In this document: in pieces, positions 1 to 9,062 of the stretch
Layout: every line of letters starts with the position of its first letter
Position numbering within the stretch: the first letter of the stretch is position 1
Origin: Bacteroidota bacterium
GTDB taxonomy: Bacteria; Bacteroidota; Bacteroidia; Chitinophagales; Chitinophagaceae
DNA length: 38,739 bases
Direction: 5' to 3'
NCBI GenBank assembly: GCA_023411775.1
Contig: JAEYOL010000146.1
Coordinates: 1-38,739 of the forward strand
Notes under the pieces: generated by a model
What the model saw: the letters and a program-made list of their open reading frames with translations, nothing else
What the model was told of the DNA's origin: nothing
The model's database searches: none
Program-made: the position numbers and the translations under genes

Positions 1-49
1 TGATATCACGGATCATTCCCCTCCATCGTAATTCTTCGATCAGGTTCAT
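1..49 (-). CDS. tyrS: Tyrosyl-tRNA synthetase, N-terminal fragment (cut by window edge)
   Basis: Only the first 16 codons are in the window, reading MNLIEELRWRGMIRDI on the minus strand from an ATG at 49. A start of the type (F/L)IEELRWRGM(I/L)xD is typical of bacterial class I tyrosyl-tRNA synthetases, especially in Bacteroidota. The enzyme charges tRNA-Tyr with tyrosine in the cytoplasm. A TACTTTTG box lies about 22 nt upstream of the ATG, which supports this start. No catalytic motif is visible because the gene continues beyond the left edge, so the call rests on the N-terminal peptide alone. Confidence 0.72.
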   Translation of the reverse strand, partial: MNLIEELRWRGMIRDI

Positions 50-71
50 TGTTTTTGGCCAGTTTTGGCGA

Positions 72-79
72 CAAAAGTA
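72..79 (-). promoter_or_regulatory. Putative -7 promoter box of tyrS
   Basis: On the minus strand this reads TACTTTTG, matching the Bacteroidota -7 consensus TAnnTTTG. It lies 22 nt upstream of the tyrS ATG. I see no clear TTG-type -33 box at the expected 17-19 nt distance, so this is a partial match. Confidence 0.45.
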
Positions 80-254
80 AGGCAACAAAGGAAAGCAGGT
101 GACAGATGCAATATTTTTCTAAACAATTCGTTTTCAACCGATAGGTTTTTCACCAGGTAAATCTATGATTTTCGAGGCCTAAAGATTAGTTTTACAGGTC
201 GGCTTTACACCCTGGAAACAAGCCAATTAATTGCTTATAAGAAATTTTATCCGA

Positions 255-1379
255 ATGAAGTCGCTCCGATTGTACGTGACCCTGTTTGCTACATTTATGT
301 GTGTGGTCGCGACTGCGCAATTCCGCAAATACTCCAATGAATTTTTAAATATAGGTGCCGGCGCCAGGGGATTGTCGATGGGTAGTGCCCAGGTGGCTTC
401 GGTCAATGATGGAACCGCCGGATACTGGAATCCCGCCGGTCTGGTTGGCGTTCAAAATCATACCCAGATCAACCTGATGCATGCCGAGTATTTCGCCGGG
501 ATCGGTAAATATGATTTTGCCAGCATCGCATTCCCTGCAGCTAATAACAAACGAACTTTTGCCGTTACGGGTCTTCGTTTTGCCGTAGATGATATCATGA
601 ACACCCTGTTCCTGGTGGAACCGGACGGGTCAATCAATTACAACAATATCCAGGCTTTTTCTTCTGCCGACTATGCCTTCCTGCTTTCATTTGCCCAGAG
701 AGTAAAAGATACGGAGAAGAAGAAGGTACAGTTTGGTGTGAATGCAAAAGTGATCCATCGTAATGTGGGCAAGTTTGCCAAGGCCTGGGGCTTTGGTGTT
801 GATGCGGGTCTGCAGATCCACCAGGGCAAATGGAGATTTGGTGTCACAGGCCGTGATATTACGACCACGTTCAATAGCTGGTCGTTTACATTCACGGAAA
901 GAGAGAAGGAGGCCCTTTATCTTACCAATAATGAGATTCCGGTGAAATCGACCGAGATGACGGCGCCCCGATTAGTGCTGGGAGCAGCCCGGGAATTCCA
1001 GTTGAGCAAAAAAACCAGCCTGTTGGCTGAAGCTAATATTGACCTGACCTTCGACGGGCAGCGAAATACGCTTGTTAGTGCGGATCCTGTCAGCGCTGAC
1101 CCTAAACTGGGTTTAGAGCTTAACGTAAACAATATTTTTTACCTGCGGGGAGGGATCAATAATTTTCAAAAAGCCCTGGCAGATAGTGATACCCTGAACC
1201 AGAAAAAGGTCTGGATATACCAGCCCAGTGCCGGTGCTGGGTTTAAGATACAGAGCGTAACCATCGATTATGCTTTTACCAACCTCGCCAACCAGTCCAA
1301 CCCACTGTTTACGCATGTATTTTCATTGCGACTTGACATGGTTGATACGAAGAATAAGAATAAGAAGAAGAAAAAATAA
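255..1379 (+). CDS. porV2: PorV2-like outer-membrane beta-barrel protein (type IX secretion, PorV/PorQ family)
   Basis: A 374-residue exported barrel protein. I start it at the ATG at 255, not the in-frame TTG at 231, because 255 begins a clean signal peptide (MKSLRLYV, hydrophobic core, cleavage near ATAQ at residue 22). The mature N-terminus carries the family block with GARGLSMG and YWNPAG (about residues 36-62), followed by alternating strands typical of a FadL-like barrel. The C-terminus ends in an unusual lysine-rich tail. In this family PorV delivers cargo to the PorU sortase at the outer membrane. The gene directly downstream is PorU-like, 29 bp away on the same strand, which identifies this as the second, PorV2-type copy rather than a generic barrel. 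The function of the '2' pair is less well established than that of PorU/PorV. Confidence 0.8.
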   Translation: MKSLRLYVTLFATFMCVVATAQFRKYSNEFLNIGAGARGLSMGSAQVASVNDGTAGYWNPAGLVGVQNHTQINLMHAEYFAGIGKYDFASIAFPAANNKRTFAVTGLRFAVDDIMNTLFLVEPDGSINYNNIQAFSSADYAFLLSFAQRVKDTEKKKVQFGVNAKVIHRNVGKFAKAWGFGVDAGLQIHQGKWRFGVTGRDITTTFNSWSFTFTEREKEALYLTNNEIPVKSTEMTAPRLVLGAAREFQLSKKTSLLAEANIDLTFDGQRNTLVSADPVSADPKLGLELNVNNIFYLRGGINNFQKALADSDTLNQKKVWIYQPSAGAGFKIQSVTIDYAFTNLANQSNPLFTHVFSLRLDMVDTKNKNKKKKK

Positions 1380-1408
1380 AGATCCGCGCCACCTATAAAA
1401 TTTGCTGA

Positions 1409-4400
1409 ATGAAACGAATCTTACTCCTGTTGTTGACTGTAGTCTCTCTATCGGCTGGAGCACAGAGCTACAATAATGAATGGATTGACTATAATAAAAC
1501 TTATTACAAATTCAAGATCGCCGTCACCGGTGTTTACCGGATCCCTCAATCGTCCCTGGCTGCTATCGGCCTTGGAAATGTAAATGCCAGTGATTTCCAA
1601 TTGTGGCGTAACGGGGAGGCGATCCCTATTTATACCTCAGTACAAAACGCACCACTTGACGCAAATGGCTATATCGAGTTCTGGGGAGAAATGAATGATG
1701 GCAAACCAGATCTGCCATTATATCGCGTGGCCGACCACCAATTAAATAACAAATGGAGTTTACAAACGGATTCAGCAGCATTTTTTCTCACCGTCAACCC
1801 GGGTGGCAGCAACAGGCACTATGTAAATACTCTTAATGATGTGGCCGGCAATACTCTTACACCTGAGCCTTTTTTCATACACACAGCTGCCAATTATAAT
1901 AAAGGAAAAATAAACCCGGGTCGTTCTGAAGTGGTGGGAAAATCCTTTACCTATTCCTCATCATATGACCAGGGCGAGTCGTATACATCGGGAGATATAG
2001 TTGCTGGGGCTGTAGCAAATTCAAACTTTACAGCTTTGCATCCTTATTTAGGAAATGATGCTCCAAATGCAATAATTAAGGTGAATGCTGCGGGCAATGC
2101 TACTAATCCAAGGCGGTTTGTGGTAAATGTAAATGGAGACTCAGTCTATGGTGCGACAATGGACTACTATGAGTATGTGAAAGGTACTGCAGAGATGTCC
2201 ATGTCGAAAATTAGTGGTGGTAGTGCAAGTGTTCAGGTAAGGAATATGGGGACATCCGCAAATGATCGAATGGTAGTAGCAACTGTGGAACTTATATATC
2301 CAAGAGTCTTCAATTTTGCAAATCAACGACAATTTTATTTTGAACTACCTGCCAATTCAAATGGAAATTTCCTTCATATCACTGGATTCAATCACGGGGC
2401 CACTAAACCTATACTATATGACATTACGAATAACAGGCGCTATGAAGGTGTGTTTGCTTCCAGCGGGACGGGTTCAGCTGTGAGGTTCGCTTTGCAACCT
2501 TCATCCCAGCCACGAAGCCTGGTTTTGGTTCATCAAACCGTTAATTTAATATCCACGATAACCCAGTTTGAACAAAGAAATTTTGTAGACTATAGCCGTC
2601 CCGAATTTCAGGGCAATTATCTGATCATCACAAACCGTTTGCTGACCGGCGCAGTGGGAGGTAGTGATCCTGTTGAGGACTATAGGCTATATCGCAGTTC
2701 TCCACAAGGCGGAAGCTATAACGCAAAGGTCTACCTGATCGATCAGTTGGAAGACCAGTTCGGACTGGGTATTAAGCAACATCCATTATCTATAAGAAAT
2801 TTTTTAAGATGGGCAAGGGTTAGGTATTCTTCTCCGCTAACCAACGTGTTGCTGATCGGCAAGGGTTTAGTATATACTCATTTTAGGGCGAATGAAAAGA
2901 AACCCGATATCGATAAGCTCGCGCTATTACCCACTTTTGGTTTTCCCGCTTCTGATAACTTATTGTCTGCAGAAGGCGGAAGCTCTATACCACTTACACC
3001 AATCGGAAGAATATCGGTAATCAATAAAGACGAGATCGTAGCTTACCTGCAAAAAGTAAAGCAGTACGAACTTGCCTATAATATTTCATCGCCTTCCATC
3101 ATCGACAAAGCCTGGATGAAAAACGTTGTTCACGTTACAGGAGCGAGCGACAATAACACATCAGATATTCTTCTCCAGGCATTAAATGGGCATAAAAAAA
3201 TTATTGAAGATTCTCTTTATGGTGGAAACGTGCATACGTTTACCAAGACATCCGCCGACGCAGTTCAGCAGGTAAGCAGTACCCGGTTGGAAAATCTATT
3301 AAGGGAAGGCGTAGGCCTGCTAACCTATTTCGGCCATTCATCCGCCAGCACACTTGAGTTCAATTTGGATAATCCTCAGAACTATGACAATGAAGGAAAA
3401 TATCCAATATTTATTGTGATGGGTTGTAATGCGGGTAGCTTCTATAACTACAATGAGGGAAGATTGTATACCAAAGAAACCATTTCAGAAAGATTTGTGT
3501 TGGCACCTGACAGGGGATCAGTGGCTTTCCTGGCTAGTACACACCTGGGTATCGTACACTATCTCGACATTTACAACACAAGGTTTTATAAGGCGATGTC
3601 TACTACCCATTATGGTTCCACCTTAGGCGAAATAATGGATGAGGCTATCCGCCAGGTATTTTCAGCAACAAGTCAGAATGATTTTTATGCCCGGTTCCAG
3701 TGCGAGCAGTTTACACTTCATGGTGACCCGGCTATCCGAATGTATAGTTCTGACAAGCCAGATTATGTTATTGAAGAACCTCAGGTAAAAGTCAGTCCTT
3801 CATTTATACCTATTTCTGAAACCAAGTTTGATGTGACTGCTTCATTTATGAATATCGGCAAAGTAATTAACAAGGACATCGTCGTTGAAATGAAGCGTAC
3901 TTATCCTGATCAGTCAGTAGAAATCCTGCAGCGCGATACTGTTCCCTTCACAAGTTTTATCGATTCAATAAGCTATCAACTTCAGATTAATCCCATACGA
4001 GATAAAGGGCTCAATAAGATAACGATAACGATTGATGCAACTAACGCAGTAGATGAATTGTTCGAAACCAATAACTCAATCACCCGTGACGTTTACATTA
4101 TTGAGGATGATGTTAAGCCGGTTTACCCCTACAATTACTCTATTGTTAATCAACAAGACATAAAGTTCACTGCATCTACAGCAAACCCTTTCGCTATTAA
4201 TGCAAAATATATCCTGGAAATTGATACAACCGAGTTATTTGATTCACCCTCGAAAGTTATAAGAACACTTAATTCTTCAGGGGGGGCCTTTGACTTTACT
4301 CCAGGAATGAGTTTTGTTGATAAAACAGTGTATTATTGGCGTGTGGCCAAGGAAGTAACTTCTGGGCCTTTAGTTTGGAATACTTCTTCCTTTATATATT

Positions 4401-6481
4401 TGGAGGGTAATGAAGTAGGATTTAATCAATCTCACATTCATCAGCATTTTAAATCTGAATTGAATCGCATAAAGCTGGATTCGGCTAGCAAAACATGGGA
4501 TTTTAAGACTACGACGAACAACATATTTGTTAGAAATGGCGTATATCCCACAACATCAGATCAGGGATCCTTTTATTCCGGAACAATTAATGATGTCGAA
4601 GGATTTATCGGACCAGGTTGTAACTTTAATGAGCTAATTTTTAATGTAATACACCCCGTAACTTTTGTACCGTGGAAGAATGACTATTCGGGAGCTACGG
4701 GCTTGTATCAAAGTTTCAAAGCTGTGTGTGGTAGTGGACGTGATTACAACTTTCAATTCCTTTTAAGCGATATTACCTGGAGAAAGAGAATCATGGACTT
4801 TCTTGATAGTATTCCCGATGGGTATTTTGTTTTGGTTAGAACAAATTCAAGTTCGACAGTGGCGGGAAATACCTATGCAAGTGTATGGCAAGACGACCAG
4901 ACGATTCTGGGGCCTGGTCAATCTTTATATCACAAATTGTTCGATCAGGGGTTTGAGGATGTCGGTTCCTTTGACAAGCCCAGGTCGTTTATTGCTTTAT
5001 TTAAAAAGAATAGGAAGAGCGAATATGCTGCTCAATCTGTATTCAGTGAAGGCATCTACGATGCTATTACGCTTGATGGCAATGCGTTTGCCACGGACAC
5101 GCTTGGAGTTGTTACTTCACCGCCAATGGGGCCAGCTAAAGTTTGGAAAACGTTGATCTGGGATGGTCAGCGACCGGCGTCTCCGGCTACGGATCTTACC
5201 TCCTTCGACGTCGTCGGTATTAATGACAATGGTAATGAAAGCGTTTTAGTTAGCAATTTGGCTGCAGATCAAACAAATAATTATGATCTGTCAGGTGTTG
5301 ATGCTACATTATATCCTTTTATAAAACTTAGAATGACCACCAAGGATACTGTAAACTATTGGCCATACCAGTTAAATTATTGGAGAGTTTACTATAACCC
5401 TGCCCCTGAGGGCGCTGTCGCACCCAACATATATTTCGAATCCAGTGATACGACTTCCATCGGAGCCTCGGTCGATTTTGGCATTGCGTTTAAAAACGTA
5501 AGCAAGATCGATTTTGACAGTATCAAAGTGAAGTTGAGCATAACTGATGAAAATAATGTAGAGAATATTATTCCTATACCCCGACAAAAAGCACTTGTCC
5601 CAGCTGATACCATAAAACTAAAAGTGTCTATTGATACAAGATCGCTTTCTGGCAACAATACTTTATTTGTCAACTTCAATCCGGATAAAGATCAGCCGGA
5701 ACAATATCTTTTCAACAATTATGCGTTCCGCAGCCTCTATGTAATACCCGATAGCCTCAACCCAATGATGGATGTTACTTTTGACGGCACTCATATTCTT
5801 AATAAAGATATCGTTTCCGCGAAGCCGAAAATCCTTATCAAACTTAGCGATGAGTTACAGTCACTGCCGTTGAATGATACCAGCTTGTTTAATGTGAAAG
5901 TGCGATTCCCTGATGATCCGGAGCCGAGGCGCTATTATTTTAGTTCTACTGATACTTTACAGTTAACTCCGCCCGATTTGGGATCAAACACAGCCAGCGT
6001 AAACTTTACGCCTTATTTCCCAATCGATGGAGAATATGAGTTGATTGTTACGGGTAAGGATAGGAGCGGCAACCTGGCAGGTAATGTGGAATACAAAGTG
6101 GCGTTCACGGTGATAAACAAGCCGATGATATCCAATATGCTCAACTATCCCAATCCGTTTACCACATCCACGGCGTTTGTATTTACCGTGACTGGTAGCG
6201 AAGTGCCCCAGAATATCCGCGTACAGATATTAACTATTACTGGTAAGATCGTGAGAGAGATCACTAAGGAGGAGCTAGGTCCATTGCATATCGGTAGAAA
6301 CATCACCGAATTCAAGTGGGATGGCACAGACCAGTATGGTCAAAAACTTGCGAATGGTATATACCTCTACCGGGTTATCACAAACCTGAACGGCAAGTCA
6401 CTGGATAAGTACAAAGCTAAGGGCGATAATACAGACCAGTACTTTAACAAAGGGTATGGAAAGATGTACCTGATGCGATAA
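1409..6481 (+). CDS. porU2: PorU2-like C25 (gingipain-family) cysteine protease, type IX secretion sortase paralogue
   Basis: A very large secreted protein of 1690 residues. An N-terminal signal peptide ends near SAGAQ (about residue 19). A long beta-rich region leads into a C25 peptidase domain (roughly 400-770) with the catalytic His in YFGHSSAS (H643) and the catalytic Cys in VMGCNAGSF (C673). The domain closes with LHGDPAIRMY. CARDB-like Ig domains follow (about 790-895, and again near 1360-1450). The C-terminus is FlgD-like/type IX-associated (LNYPNPF, then WDGTDQYGQKLANGIYLYRV). PorU cleaves the C-terminal signal of type IX cargo and attaches it to anionic LPS. Pairing with the upstream PorV2 gene is the main reason for naming PorU2. 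Both catalytic residues are present, so it is probably active, but its substrates are unknown. Confidence 0.82.
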   Translation: MKRILLLLLTVVSLSAGAQSYNNEWIDYNKTYYKFKIAVTGVYRIPQSSLAAIGLGNVNASDFQLWRNGEAIPIYTSVQNAPLDANGYIEFWGEMNDGKPDLPLYRVADHQLNNKWSLQTDSAAFFLTVNPGGSNRHYVNTLNDVAGNTLTPEPFFIHTAANYNKGKINPGRSEVVGKSFTYSSSYDQGESYTSGDIVAGAVANSNFTALHPYLGNDAPNAIIKVNAAGNATNPRRFVVNVNGDSVYGATMDYYEYVKGTAEMSMSKISGGSASVQVRNMGTSANDRMVVATVELIYPRVFNFANQRQFYFELPANSNGNFLHITGFNHGATKPILYDITNNRRYEGVFASSGTGSAVRFALQPSSQPRSLVLVHQTVNLISTITQFEQRNFVDYSRPEFQGNYLIITNRLLTGAVGGSDPVEDYRLYRSSPQGGSYNAKVYLIDQLEDQFGLGIKQHPLSIRNFLRWARVRYSSPLTNVLLIGKGLVYTHFRANEKKPDIDKLALLPTFGFPASDNLLSAEGGSSIPLTPIGRISVINKDEIVAYLQKVKQYELAYNISSPSIIDKAWMKNVVHVTGASDNNTSDILLQALNGHKKIIEDSLYGGNVHTFTKTSADAVQQVSSTRLENLLREGVGLLTYFGHSSASTLEFNLDNPQNYDNEGKYPIFIVMGCNAGSFYNYNEGRLYTKETISERFVLAPDRGSVAFLASTHLGIVHYLDIYNTRFYKAMSTTHYGSTLGEIMDEAIRQVFSATSQNDFYARFQCEQFTLHGDPAIRMYSSDKPDYVIEEPQVKVSPSFIPISETKFDVTASFMNIGKVINKDIVVEMKRTYPDQSVEILQRDTVPFTSFIDSISYQLQINPIRDKGLNKITITIDATNAVDELFETNNSITRDVYIIEDDVKPVYPYNYSIVNQQDIKFTASTANPFAINAKYILEIDTTELFDSPSKVIRTLNSSGGAFDFTPGMSFVDKTVYYWRVAKEVTSGPLVWNTSSFIYLEGNEVGFNQSHIHQHFKSELNRIKLDSASKTWDFKTTTNNIFVRNGVYPTTSDQGSFYSGTINDVEGFIGPGCNFNELIFNVIHPVTFVPWKNDYSGATGLYQSFKAVCGSGRDYNFQFLLSDITWRKRIMDFLDSIPDGYFVLVRTNSSSTVAGNTYASVWQDDQTILGPGQSLYHKLFDQGFEDVGSFDKPRSFIALFKKNRKSEYAAQSVFSEGIYDAITLDGNAFATDTLGVVTSPPMGPAKVWKTLIWDGQRPASPATDLTSFDVVGINDNGNESVLVSNLAADQTNNYDLSGVDATLYPFIKLRMTTKDTVNYWPYQLNYWRVYYNPAPEGAVAPNIYFESSDTTSIGASVDFGIAFKNVSKIDFDSIKVKLSITDENNVENIIPIPRQKALVPADTIKLKVSIDTRSLSGNNTLFVNFNPDKDQPEQYLFNNYAFRSLYVIPDSLNPMMDVTFDGTHILNKDIVSAKPKILIKLSDELQSLPLNDTSLFNVKVRFPDDPEPRRYYFSSTDTLQLTPPDLGSNTASVNFTPYFPIDGEYELIVTGKDRSGNLAGNVEYKVAFTVINKPMISNMLNYPNPFTTSTAFVFTVTGSEVPQNIRVQILTITGKIVREITKEELGPLHIGRNITEFKWDGTDQYGQKLANGIYLYRVITNLNGKSLDKYKAKGDNTDQYFNKGYGKMYLMR

Positions 6482-6519
6482 AGCGGTAATTATAATGCAT
6501 GCTAATCGTATTCAAAAAT

Positions 6520-8265
6520 CTAGTAATTCAAATATTCTCGGTGGACGATATTTTTTTTGTCTGAAGCCCGGAACCCGTCAACAATATTTTGACCGCGGAG
6601 CGTAAAATTACCACAAGGGTTTTGTGTGCATGGCAATGGTATGCTGCCACATCTGGAGTTATCTACTGGAATATGTATTAATACACCGTTGCAATCAATC
6701 TGTTCATATGATGAATTTATTACGCCTGAAGGCATATAAATATTTTGGCGTGTAAAATAGTGTGTTAACCTATAAGCAGAATAAATTAGAACTGTAATAG
6801 CAAATAATGAAAGACTGGCGCTTAGTATCTTACGAGTTACTCGGAAACTACATCTCAGCCGGGAAAGTATGGAGTAGATTAATATTCCAGCGGTTGGCAA
6901 CAAAAAACCATAACCAAATCGCGGATCAGGCGCACTGAGAAACCATATTATATCACCAAGGAGTAGTAAAACCAAAATCGGCAAACTTGGGGCTTTAATA
7001 GATCGACCTGCAAAGCCTTTCATTATTATAAAAATTAATAGCAAAGACGGTATACTTGCCAGGATAATTTTATCTGTTACAGATAGTATTTTCCACCAAC
7101 GGTGTATCCATCCTGAAATTGGTAAATTAAAGTTCGATTTAATAGCTTCAACCTCATATTCCGAATGCACCCGTGCATATGCAGTTATATATTGTCTTGT
7201 AAGGTCAACCAATTCTTTTGGTGCTTGCCAGTCTGTTGTAATGATATTAGGAAAAGTGAGTGGGTAAACAAAGTACCCTGTACTAATAAAATTTCTTGCT
7301 ATTTGGGGTGAAAGAATGATAAGCCCGGTTGCAAAGGCTGTAATAATACTTATCTGGTGATTGTGTTTTCGACTAGTCCAATAAATGAAAATAATTAGTA
7401 GGAAAATTGGCGCTGAAGATAGTTTGATCGTAATGGCGAAAAATCCAATAAAGGCAAGGAAAAGACAGAATGCCGGGTTTTTTTTGTCGCTATACTCGAA
7501 AAAAAGATAAAAGATCAGCCATAAATACAAAGCCACAATAAAATCGGGACTTGCAGAGGTTGCGGTTAATCGTATTTGGGTATAGGTTACAAAAGAGACA
7601 ATCAGCAGCGCTAGCCAAAGAAATCCAGAAAGCATAGGGTTGTCTCCTTTAGTTCGGAGAGAAGTATCTATTTTATTTACCGTGAAAATCACAAACCAAA
7701 TAAGGATGGTAGCGTTTATGAAAGTCAAAACTGGCAACCCAATAAATGAGAAACTAAATAACGCGCATAATATAAACCAACTGCTTTGAAAACCGTAATG
7801 GGTCTGAAGGTTTACAAGTCCAGGAATAACGCGGTATTTCTCTGCCCATTGAATATTCTGTGCATGATAAATAAGGGTATCTGGGTGGTTGATATGCCAG
7901 GCATGCATAATTAGTATAAGCACCGTTGAAACGGCGATTAAAAAAAATGCTTGAGGAGACATCGATTTCAAACTAATCCGGAGGTTTGAAATTGCTAAGC
8001 TTAGAGTGGCTTTATTCCGGTAATACCACGTTAATGCTACTGATAATAAAGTTAAATGTATTAGGAGGTTACCAAGGGGGAAGAAGAGAGATAGGAAATT
8101 AGCTACAACTGATATGGTTGCAAGACCTGTAAGACACGTTACAATGAAATGTTGAGCGGGAACTTTGTCCGAATGAGTAACCCTTGCAAATAGCGCCAAT
8201 GCTATTTGCCCGAAAGCGTGACATAAGAGTGTGATATAAATAGATGCTAATAAGGTAGCGATCAT
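6520..8265 (-). CDS. Multi-pass membrane protein, probable GT-C-like glycosyltransferase (LIC_10190-type family)
   Basis: A 581-residue integral membrane protein with many hydrophobic segments from residue 1 to about 490 and a soluble C-terminal tail. After the fourth or fifth segment there is a loop with DTLIYH (D129, Y133, H134), then WAEKYRVIPGLVNL and GFQSSW (158-163). An acidic first loop followed by HxxR/GFxSSW is the kind of motif seen in lipid-phosphate-sugar-dependent GT-C enzymes. The tail carries a Cys-containing signature (SRCGSIPLPC, then LRGQNIVDGFR) shared with the paralogue encoded at 9063-10757. Its ATG overlaps the stop of the upstream methyltransferase gene (ATGA), implying translational coupling. 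It is the last gene of a minus-strand glycan operon. The sugar donor and acceptor cannot be told from sequence. It may instead be a polymerase or flippase. Confidence 0.6.
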   Translation of the reverse strand: MIATLLASIYITLLCHAFGQIALALFARVTHSDKVPAQHFIVTCLTGLATISVVANFLSLFFPLGNLLIHLTLLSVALTWYYRNKATLSLAISNLRISLKSMSPQAFFLIAVSTVLILIMHAWHINHPDTLIYHAQNIQWAEKYRVIPGLVNLQTHYGFQSSWFILCALFSFSFIGLPVLTFINATILIWFVIFTVNKIDTSLRTKGDNPMLSGFLWLALLIVSFVTYTQIRLTATSASPDFIVALYLWLIFYLFFEYSDKKNPAFCLFLAFIGFFAITIKLSSAPIFLLIIFIYWTSRKHNHQISIITAFATGLIILSPQIARNFISTGYFVYPLTFPNIITTDWQAPKELVDLTRQYITAYARVHSEYEVEAIKSNFNLPISGWIHRWWKILSVTDKIILASIPSLLLIFIIMKGFAGRSIKAPSLPILVLLLLGDIIWFLSAPDPRFGYGFLLPTAGILIYSILSRLRCSFRVTRKILSASLSLFAITVLIYSAYRLTHYFTRQNIYMPSGVINSSYEQIDCNGVLIHIPVDNSRCGSIPLPCTQNPCGNFTLRGQNIVDGFRASDKKNIVHREYLNY

Positions 8266-9020
8266 TTCTCACTTTTTTTGCCCACAACAATTGCCGACAG
8301 GCCAGCCTTTTTCATGGTTATATTATCAACCATTTTAAAAACAGGCACCCATTTATTATATAAGGACATTTCTCCCTTGCCAATCATTTTTCTTTTTAAT
8401 ACTTTTCCAAAAATAAACCACGCACCAAGTCCGGCGAGGTTAAAATATTGTTTATGTATTAGTTCAAATGAATTTTTCCTGATTACGGAACTGAGAGTTT
8501 TCAGTGTATATCGGCGGTAATGGCCAAGTTCTTTATCAAACCGGGAAAATAGATATGGGTAAGCCGGCGCGAGAACAACAAGAGTTCCCTGAGGTTTTAG
8601 CATGTAACGGCAATTTTCGATTGCATTGATGTCATTTTCCAAATGCTCGATAACATTTAGGAGGAAAACTGTATCATATTTTTCGTAGTATTCTGAATAA
8701 TATTTGCAAAAGTTGGGATGTTGAAGATCTATAGAGCATACAGACTGGACATTGTCGTGGTGACCGAAAGAATCTTCAAGACGCCTGCAATAATCCAAAT
8801 TAAAGTCGGACAAGGTAATTTTTAATTGATCTTTAATTGCAAATTTTGAGATGTTGCCGAGGCCACTTCCAATTTCTAGTATACTGCCTAAAAGGAAGGG
8901 TTTTATTGTTTCATACATCCATTTGTTAAAACGATCGGCACGAGCAATTGCCTCCAGTGTATTTGTCCCAATGGGATCAAAGGTTTCTTTAGTCTTTTCT
9001 ATTTGAGCGGGCTCGTGCAT
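8262..9020 (-). CDS. Class I SAM-dependent methyltransferase
   Basis: A protein of 252 residues if started at the ATG at 9020. An in-frame TTG at 9038 would add six residues, and I prefer the ATG because the preceding residues are not family-like. Motif I is LEIGSGLGN, which binds S-adenosylmethionine. LLNVIEHLEND is motif IV, and YLFSRFDKELGHYRRYT follows, a combination common in surface-glycan and Coenzyme Q-like methyltransferases (Methyltransf_11/23). It sits between two paralogous membrane glycosyltransferase-like genes and downstream of a family 2 glycosyltransferase, so it probably methylates a sugar or a lipid-linked glycan. The 3' end overlaps the next gene by 4 bp. The substrate is not determinable. 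Confidence 0.8.
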   Translation of the reverse strand: MHEPAQIEKTKETFDPIGTNTLEAIARADRFNKWMYETIKPFLLGSILEIGSGLGNISKFAIKDQLKITLSDFNLDYCRRLEDSFGHHDNVQSVCSIDLQHPNFCKYYSEYYEKYDTVFLLNVIEHLENDINAIENCRYMLKPQGTLVVLAPAYPYLFSRFDKELGHYRRYTLKTLSSVIRKNSFELIHKQYFNLAGLGAWFIFGKVLKRKMIGKGEMSLYNKWVPVFKMVDNITMKKAGLSAIVVGKKSEK

Positions 9021-9062
9021 AGGAAATATAATATCCAATTTAATGTATTTATTTTCGTTATT

